Shown: piece by piece, positions 60,728 through 64,000 of the stretch
How the letters are laid out: each line of letters begins with the position of its first letter
How positions within the stretch are numbered: position 1 is the stretch's first letter
NCBI GenBank assembly: GCA_963642885.1
Contig: CAVIJI010000008.1
Coordinates: 1-64,000 of the forward strand
DNA from: UMGS1696 sp963642885
GTDB taxonomy: Bacteria > Bacillota > Clostridia > Oscillospirales > CAG-272
Direction of reading: 5' to 3'
Length of the DNA: 64,000 nt
Notes under the pieces: model-generated
Seen by the model: only the letters and a program-made list of their open reading frames with translations
The model's database searches: none
What the model was told of the DNA's origin: nothing
Translations under genes and position numbers: made by a program

Positions 60728-60895
60728 TTACAGCACAATCAAAAGAATGGAGACCACGGAAATCAGTGCACCGACAACCGATGTTATCGTGTAGATTTTC
60801 TTTGATTCCTTATCATCCTTTTCTTTCGCGAGATAATAAAGTCCTGCTCCGAGAATAAGTACCCCGATGATAAGTCCGATGATTTTTACAGCCAT
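60728..60895 (-). CDS. Small two-helix membrane protein after the metal ATPase
   Basis: A 55-residue protein with two hydrophobic segments (MAVKIIGLIIGVLILGAGLY and a second of about 20 residues at the C-terminus) joined by a charged loop (KEKDDKESKK). It has no cysteine or histidine, so no obvious metal site. The ATG at 60895 is two bases beyond the stop codon of the P-type ATPase and GGAGG lies within the end of the ATPase gene, so translation is coupled. I do not recognise a family. It may be an accessory or stabilising subunit of the pump (inference from position only). Confidence 0.7.
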   Translation of the reverse strand: MAVKIIGLIIGVLILGAGLYYLAKEKDDKESKKIYTITSVVGALISVVSILLIVL

Positions 60896-60897
60896 AT

Positions 60898-62769
60898 TTA
60901 TTTTTTCCTCCATGTTAATAAAAATGCAGAATTGGTAATTACAAGAACAGAACCTGCGTTGTGTACAAGAGCCCCTACAACGGGATTCAGTGTGCCGACA
61001 ATAGCCAATGCTATTGCGATAAAGTTCAATGTCATGGAAAACGTCATGTTGAGCTTGATAACAGTCATCATCCGTTTTGAGAGTGCAACAAGATGCGGAA
61101 GTTCTTTAACCTCATCGTCAACCAAAGCAATATCTGCGGCATCAACCGCAATATCACTGCCCACACCGCCCATGGCAATACCGATATCCGCTTTTTTGAG
61201 TGCGGGAGCATCGTTAATACCATCGCCGATCATACAGACTGACATATCTTTGTTTTGATATTCACCGATATATTTCAGTTTATCTTCAGGCAAACAATTT
61301 GCACGTACTTCTTTAATGTGTAGATTTTCGGCTATATTTTTCGCCGCATTTTCGTTGTCACCCGTTAAAAGTACAGGCTGAATTCCCAGATTCGATAACG
61401 ATTCAATGGTTTGGGCACTTTCTTTACGCAAGGTATCCGATAATGCGATAAATCCTGCGAATACACCGTCTATGGCAATATATGTTACGGTACAACCCTT
61501 TGCTATATACGATTCGGCGTCATGATTTTTCTCGAATACGATGCCGTTTTCGGAAAGCAATTCTCTGTTTCCGGCTAAAACATCTTTTCCGTCAACTCGC
61601 GCACAAACTCCCCTTCCGGGTATCATTTTAAAATTATCAGCCTGACTCAGTGCTGCTCCGCTTTTTTTATAACAGTTGACAATAGCTTTTCCGAGAGGAT
61701 GCTCGGATAACTGCTCTGCCGAAGCTGCCGATTTGTATATGTCATCCTTGCCTATCTCTTTAACAACACTTACAACGCCGACAACCTCGGGTGTTCCGTA
61801 GGTTAATGTGCCCGTCTTGTCAAATGCGATTACTTTGGCTTTTGATAACCTCTCGAGAGCATCGCCTTCCCGCACGAGAAAACCGTGCTTTGTAGCATTT
61901 CCGATAGCAGCCATTATGGCGGTCGGTGTAGCCAAAACCAATGCACAAGGGCAGAACACGACCAATATTGTAACCGCACGGATAATTTTACCTGTAAATA
62001 GCCATGTTAATCCCGCGGCGGAAAGAGCGAATACAACTATCCATGTTGCCCAGCTGTCTGCCAAACCGACTATCTTAGCCTTACCCGCATCGGCAGACTG
62101 TACCAAACGAATCATTCTTTGGATAGAACTGTCTTCTCCTACTTTTGTCGCTTCCATTTCAAAAGCTCCGAATTGGTTAACAGTACCGCTTGATACACTA
62201 TCTCCGACGGATTTATCTACGGGAAGTGATTCTCCTGTCATTACAGCCTGATTGATTGATGTCTGACCGGAAATAATAACACCGTCGACGGGAACTCCCT
62301 CACCCGGTAAAACACGAATACGATCCCCTACCGCTACATTTTCGGCGGGAATAATATTTTCCGTACCGTCTTTGATTACTCTTGCAGTTTGAGGTGTCAG
62401 GTGTACCAGCTTTTCGATGCCCGCTCTTGCTCTCGCAACTGTCAATTCCTCAAGCAAAGCTCCGAGCTGCATGATAAACGCCACTTCACCTGCGGCAAAA
62501 TCCTCACCGATGCAAACAGATGCTATCAACGCAAGAGATACAAGCACATCCGCTTTGATATCGAACGCCGTTATCAAGCCGATAATCGCCTCTAAAATTA
62601 TAGGAACTCCACATAAAATTATGGCAACCCATGCCATATCAAACGGGAACGGCTGAAACTTTAACAGACTGCAAACAACCGCTATGCCCGATATCACAAG
62701 TAAGGTTATATCCTTCTTAATTCCACCGAGACTCAGTAGATCCTGAAGTTTTTCCATTGCGCGTTTCAT
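60898..62769 (-). CDS. Heavy-metal-transporting P1B-type ATPase
   Basis: Exports a soft metal ion using ATP. The 623-residue protein starts directly with membrane helices and has no N-terminal heavy-metal-binding domain. Landmarks: actuator TGES in QAVMTGESLPVD, transport-site CPC in FCPCALVLATPT, phosphorylation DKTGTLTYG, HP locus SEHPLGKAI, and GDGINDAPALKKADI. The last helices read GALVHNAGSVLVITNS, unlike the CopA pattern (YN, MxxSS) and nearer the CtpC-like group. The metal is therefore open, but the CsoR-type regulator and operator sites favour Cu(I). SD is GGAGGATG. It is read from its own CsoR-box promoter. Confidence 0.92.
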   Translation of the reverse strand: MKRAMEKLQDLLSLGGIKKDITLLVISGIAVVCSLLKFQPFPFDMAWVAIILCGVPIILEAIIGLITAFDIKADVLVSLALIASVCIGEDFAAGEVAFIMQLGALLEELTVARARAGIEKLVHLTPQTARVIKDGTENIIPAENVAVGDRIRVLPGEGVPVDGVIISGQTSINQAVMTGESLPVDKSVGDSVSSGTVNQFGAFEMEATKVGEDSSIQRMIRLVQSADAGKAKIVGLADSWATWIVVFALSAAGLTWLFTGKIIRAVTILVVFCPCALVLATPTAIMAAIGNATKHGFLVREGDALERLSKAKVIAFDKTGTLTYGTPEVVGVVSVVKEIGKDDIYKSAASAEQLSEHPLGKAIVNCYKKSGAALSQADNFKMIPGRGVCARVDGKDVLAGNRELLSENGIVFEKNHDAESYIAKGCTVTYIAIDGVFAGFIALSDTLRKESAQTIESLSNLGIQPVLLTGDNENAAKNIAENLHIKEVRANCLPEDKLKYIGEYQNKDMSVCMIGDGINDAPALKKADIGIAMGGVGSDIAVDAADIALVDDEVKELPHLVALSKRMMTVIKLNMTFSMTLNFIAIALAIVGTLNPVVGALVHNAGSVLVITNSAFLLTWRKK

Positions 62770-62782
62770 TTACATCCTCCTT

Positions 62783-62833
62783 ATACCTTATGGGGTATGT
62801 GTATATTATACTTATAGGGGTATATGTTGTCAA
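62783..62833 (-). promoter_or_regulatory. ATPase promoter with two CsoR-like operators
   Basis: Minus strand TTGACA (62833-62828), 17-base spacer, TATAAT (62810-62805). Two similar 16-base sites overlap it: ATACCTTATGGGGTAT at 62783-62798, after the -10, and ATACTTATAGGGGTAT at 62808-62823, within the spacer. They resemble CsoR boxes (TACC...GGGGTA). Confidence 0.85.
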
Positions 62834-62843
62834 TGGTGAAAAT

Positions 62844-62876
62844 AAAAAAATCAGTCGCTCGGACTGATTTTTTTAT
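62844..62876 (-). terminator. Intrinsic terminator after csoR
   Basis: AAAAATCAGTC pairs with GACTGATTTTT around a GCTCG loop, with A/T tracts on both sides, directly beyond the csoR stop codon. The ATPase thus depends on its own promoter. Confidence 0.92.
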
Positions 62877-63152
62877 TTATTGCATATTGGCGAATCTTTC
62901 TACGGCCTTGGTAAAGCTCTCTATGGTTTTATCCGCATCCCCGTGCTCTATACCATCACGGACACAATGCTTTATATGTCCCTCGAGAACTACTTTACCG
63001 CATCCGTTCAAAGCGGATTTAGCCGCGTTAATCTGTGCCAGTACATCTTCACAAGGCACATCTTCATCAACCATTCTCTCTATAGCTTGTACCTGACCTA
63101 TAATTTTTTTTAATCTGCGATGCAGATTTTCCGCATCCATGCATTGCTTCAT
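62877..63152 (-). CDS. csoR: CsoR-family metal-sensing transcriptional repressor
   Basis: A 91-residue all-helical repressor of the CsoR/RcnR (DUF156) family. Cys34, His59 and Cys63 have exactly the spacing (25 and 4) of the Cu(I) ligands C45-H70-C74 of B. subtilis CsoR, which supports copper sensing rather than Ni/Co (RcnR) or formaldehyde (FrmR). The conserved start region LHRRLKKIIGQVQAIERMVD and CEDVLAQINAAKSAL agree. Extra Cys4 and Cys51 are present. GGAGATG precedes the ATG. It probably represses itself and the ATPase through the three similar sites in this region. Confidence 0.94.
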   Translation of the reverse strand: MKQCMDAENLHRRLKKIIGQVQAIERMVDEDVPCEDVLAQINAAKSALNGCGKVVLEGHIKHCVRDGIEHGDADKTIESFTKAVERFANMQ

Positions 63153-63166
63153 ACTTTATCATCTCC

Positions 63167-63217
63167 GTACTGTAAGGGGTATATGTACATTATAATACCG
63201 ATTGCGGAAAAAGTCAA
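63167..63217 (-). promoter_or_regulatory. csoR promoter with CsoR-like operator
   Basis: Minus strand TTGACT (63217-63212), 17-base spacer, TATAAT (63194-63189). A site GTACTGTAAGGGGTAT at 63167-63182 lies at the predicted transcription start and matches the two operators before the ATPase. Confidence 0.8.
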
Positions 63218-63262
63218 TACATCTTCGTACCTGCGAACTGTACGATAATTACACGTGCCTGC

Positions 63263-63934
63263 TCAGTCATCCTCAAATTTCCTCAAGCCTGCTACCTCGG
63301 AAACAGGCAACGAGAAACATATAGCTCCCGCACTCGTGTTTGTACCTGCGTTTTTGTTAATAGCACGCATTATTTCAGATTTTTTGTCGGCAGACGAAAC
63401 AATGTAAATCATATCCTTTTCTTCAGCGAGAGAAACTCCGAAAAACTTTTCCGTTTTTGTTTTTCCGGTTCCTTTAGCATGCAGAACGGTACCTCCCGTT
63501 GCCCCCGCCGAACGAGCCGCATCCATTACCATATCAGAGTAACCTTCATTCAGAACCACAATTATCAACTCATATTCAAATTCCATGACCGGCTTTGATT
63601 CTCCGAGCCTTAGCCCATCTGCTAAATACTCGAGAGTTTTTCCTCCTCCTACTGATTTCATCGGTATCGACATCATAATCCCGTTTCCGGGTATATCTAT
63701 ATACATCTTTTTCTTAGCGGTTTTTATCAGCTTTTTGGTTGATTCTGCATCCGCGACGGTACTTATTATCGCCTTTTCGGTTGTCTCCAGTCCGTAAATG
63801 GCAAGATTTTCCGAAGTTGCCGTTCCCTTGCCGAGATTAGTAAGTACCATTGACAGTGACAATTCGTGATGTATATCAAGCAATGCAGCTGCCTTGGAGC
63901 GATCGGTTATAGTAATAACATAATACAATTCCAT
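63263..63934 (-). CDS. Two-domain PII-like (P-II family) signalling protein
   Basis: A 223-residue protein made of two PII-like ferredoxin-fold halves: residues 1-100 (MELYYVITITDRSKAAALLD, ISTVADAESTKKLIKTAKKK) and 120-223 (MEFEYELIIVVLNEGYSDMV, DAARSAGATGGTVLHAKGTG, FFGVSLAEEKDMIYIVSSAD). The second half keeps the GATGGTVLHA segment typical of PII-like proteins; classical uridylylation Tyr and T-loop are not recognisable. Such duplicated PII proteins are known next to DUF1538 membrane proteins in Clostridia. The ATG at 63934 follows GAGGAGGG; an earlier in-frame start at 63958 would overlap the upstream gene. It follows that gene by 11 bases. Confidence 0.82.
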   Translation of the reverse strand: MELYYVITITDRSKAAALLDIHHELSLSMVLTNLGKGTATSENLAIYGLETTEKAIISTVADAESTKKLIKTAKKKMYIDIPGNGIMMSIPMKSVGGGKTLEYLADGLRLGESKPVMEFEYELIIVVLNEGYSDMVMDAARSAGATGGTVLHAKGTGKTKTEKFFGVSLAEEKDMIYIVSSADKKSEIMRAINKNAGTNTSAGAICFSLPVSEVAGLRKFEDD

Positions 63935-63945
63935 AATTGCCCTCC

Positions 63946-64000
63946 TCAATTCTTCCAAAGCTCGATAATTTCGTCGTCGGCAAATTCGGGAAGCGGTGCT
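63946..64000 (-). CDS. C-terminal end of an unidentified protein (truncated by window edge)
   Basis: The minus strand is open from the window edge to a TGA at 63948-63946 and encodes an 18-residue tail ending EIIELWKN. It lies 11 bases before the PII-like gene in the same direction, so both are probably in one operon. By the usual gene order a DUF1538 membrane protein would be expected here, but too little is visible to identify it. Confidence 0.55.
   Translation of the reverse strand, partial: APLPEFADDEIIELWKN

Noticed and set aside
1..64000. CRISPR arrays, transposons, prophage, tRNA or rRNA genes
   Set aside because: No direct-repeat arrays, no transposase, integrase or phage genes, and no tRNA-like cloverleaf or rRNA segment were noticed by eye; a tRNAscan run would be the decisive check.

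Overview
The window reads as a low-to-mid GC Firmicute of the class Clostridia, probably an uncultured anaerobe assembled from a metagenome: one 10-N scaffold gap lies at 5862-5871. Pointers to this group are the single-chain glycyl-tRNA synthetase, the tilS-hpt-ftsH cluster, HrcA/CIRCE control of dnaK, pyruvate formate-lyase, a type III glutamine synthetase, T-box leaders, strong SD sites and consensus TTGACA-N17-TATAAT promoters. No rRNA, tRNA, CRISPR array, insertion sequence or prophage was seen. Nearly all of the sequence is core or metabolic genes; the most unusual content is in the RNA leaders.

Layout. 1-5861: the 3' part of a serpin, then a leftward operon of an LCP-like membrane protein, glyS, an aldose-1-epimerase-like protein and rsmA. 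5908-7210: queH and a YgjP-type metallopeptidase. 7215-11458: the leftward tilS-hpt-ftsH operon. 11500-12261: an SGNH hydrolase. 12371-18472: the leftward hrcA-grpE-dnaK-dnaJ-prmA heat-shock operon with CIRCE. 18523-23984: a SPNTG surface protein, an orphan MsmK/UgpC-type ATPase, tex and rsuA. 24061-25757: a yybP-ykoY (Mn) riboswitch, mntP and a DUF362 protein. 25841-29062: a ZTP (pfl) riboswitch, pflA and pflB. 29061-33292: a GH36 glycosidase and recG, leftward. 33509-40110: a rightward operon with every enzyme from DAHP synthase to chorismate (aroF, aroB, aroA, aroC, an aroE-aroK fusion, aroQ), preceded by a Phe/Tyr-rich leader peptide and attenuator. 40420-43628: an FtsX-type ABC transporter. 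43669-46370: radA and hisS. 46379-48488: a T-box in front of an acyl-CoA ligase.

48489-60719 is a nitrogen-assimilation island: glnA (type III), asnB behind its own T-box, gltB and gltD run leftward, and a short type I glutamine synthetase plus an ANTAR regulator run rightward from a divergent promoter region. The type III glnA leader has an intrinsic terminator whose 5' strand can instead form a small hairpin with an A1/G4 hexaloop, the feature ANTAR proteins recognise. 60728-63217: a CsoR-type copper sensor, a P1B ATPase and a 55-residue membrane protein, with three similar operator-like sites. The right edge holds a two-domain PII-like protein and the tail of its upstream partner.

Most regulation visible here acts after transcription starts: two T-boxes (one without a terminator), two riboswitches, one leader-peptide attenuator and one candidate ANTAR antiterminator. 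I found no clearly new multi-gene system. The best candidates for novelty are the leader-peptide control of a whole shikimate operon in a Clostridium-type genome, the T-box on an acyl-CoA ligase, the terminator-less asnB T-box, and the ANTAR/glnA arrangement.
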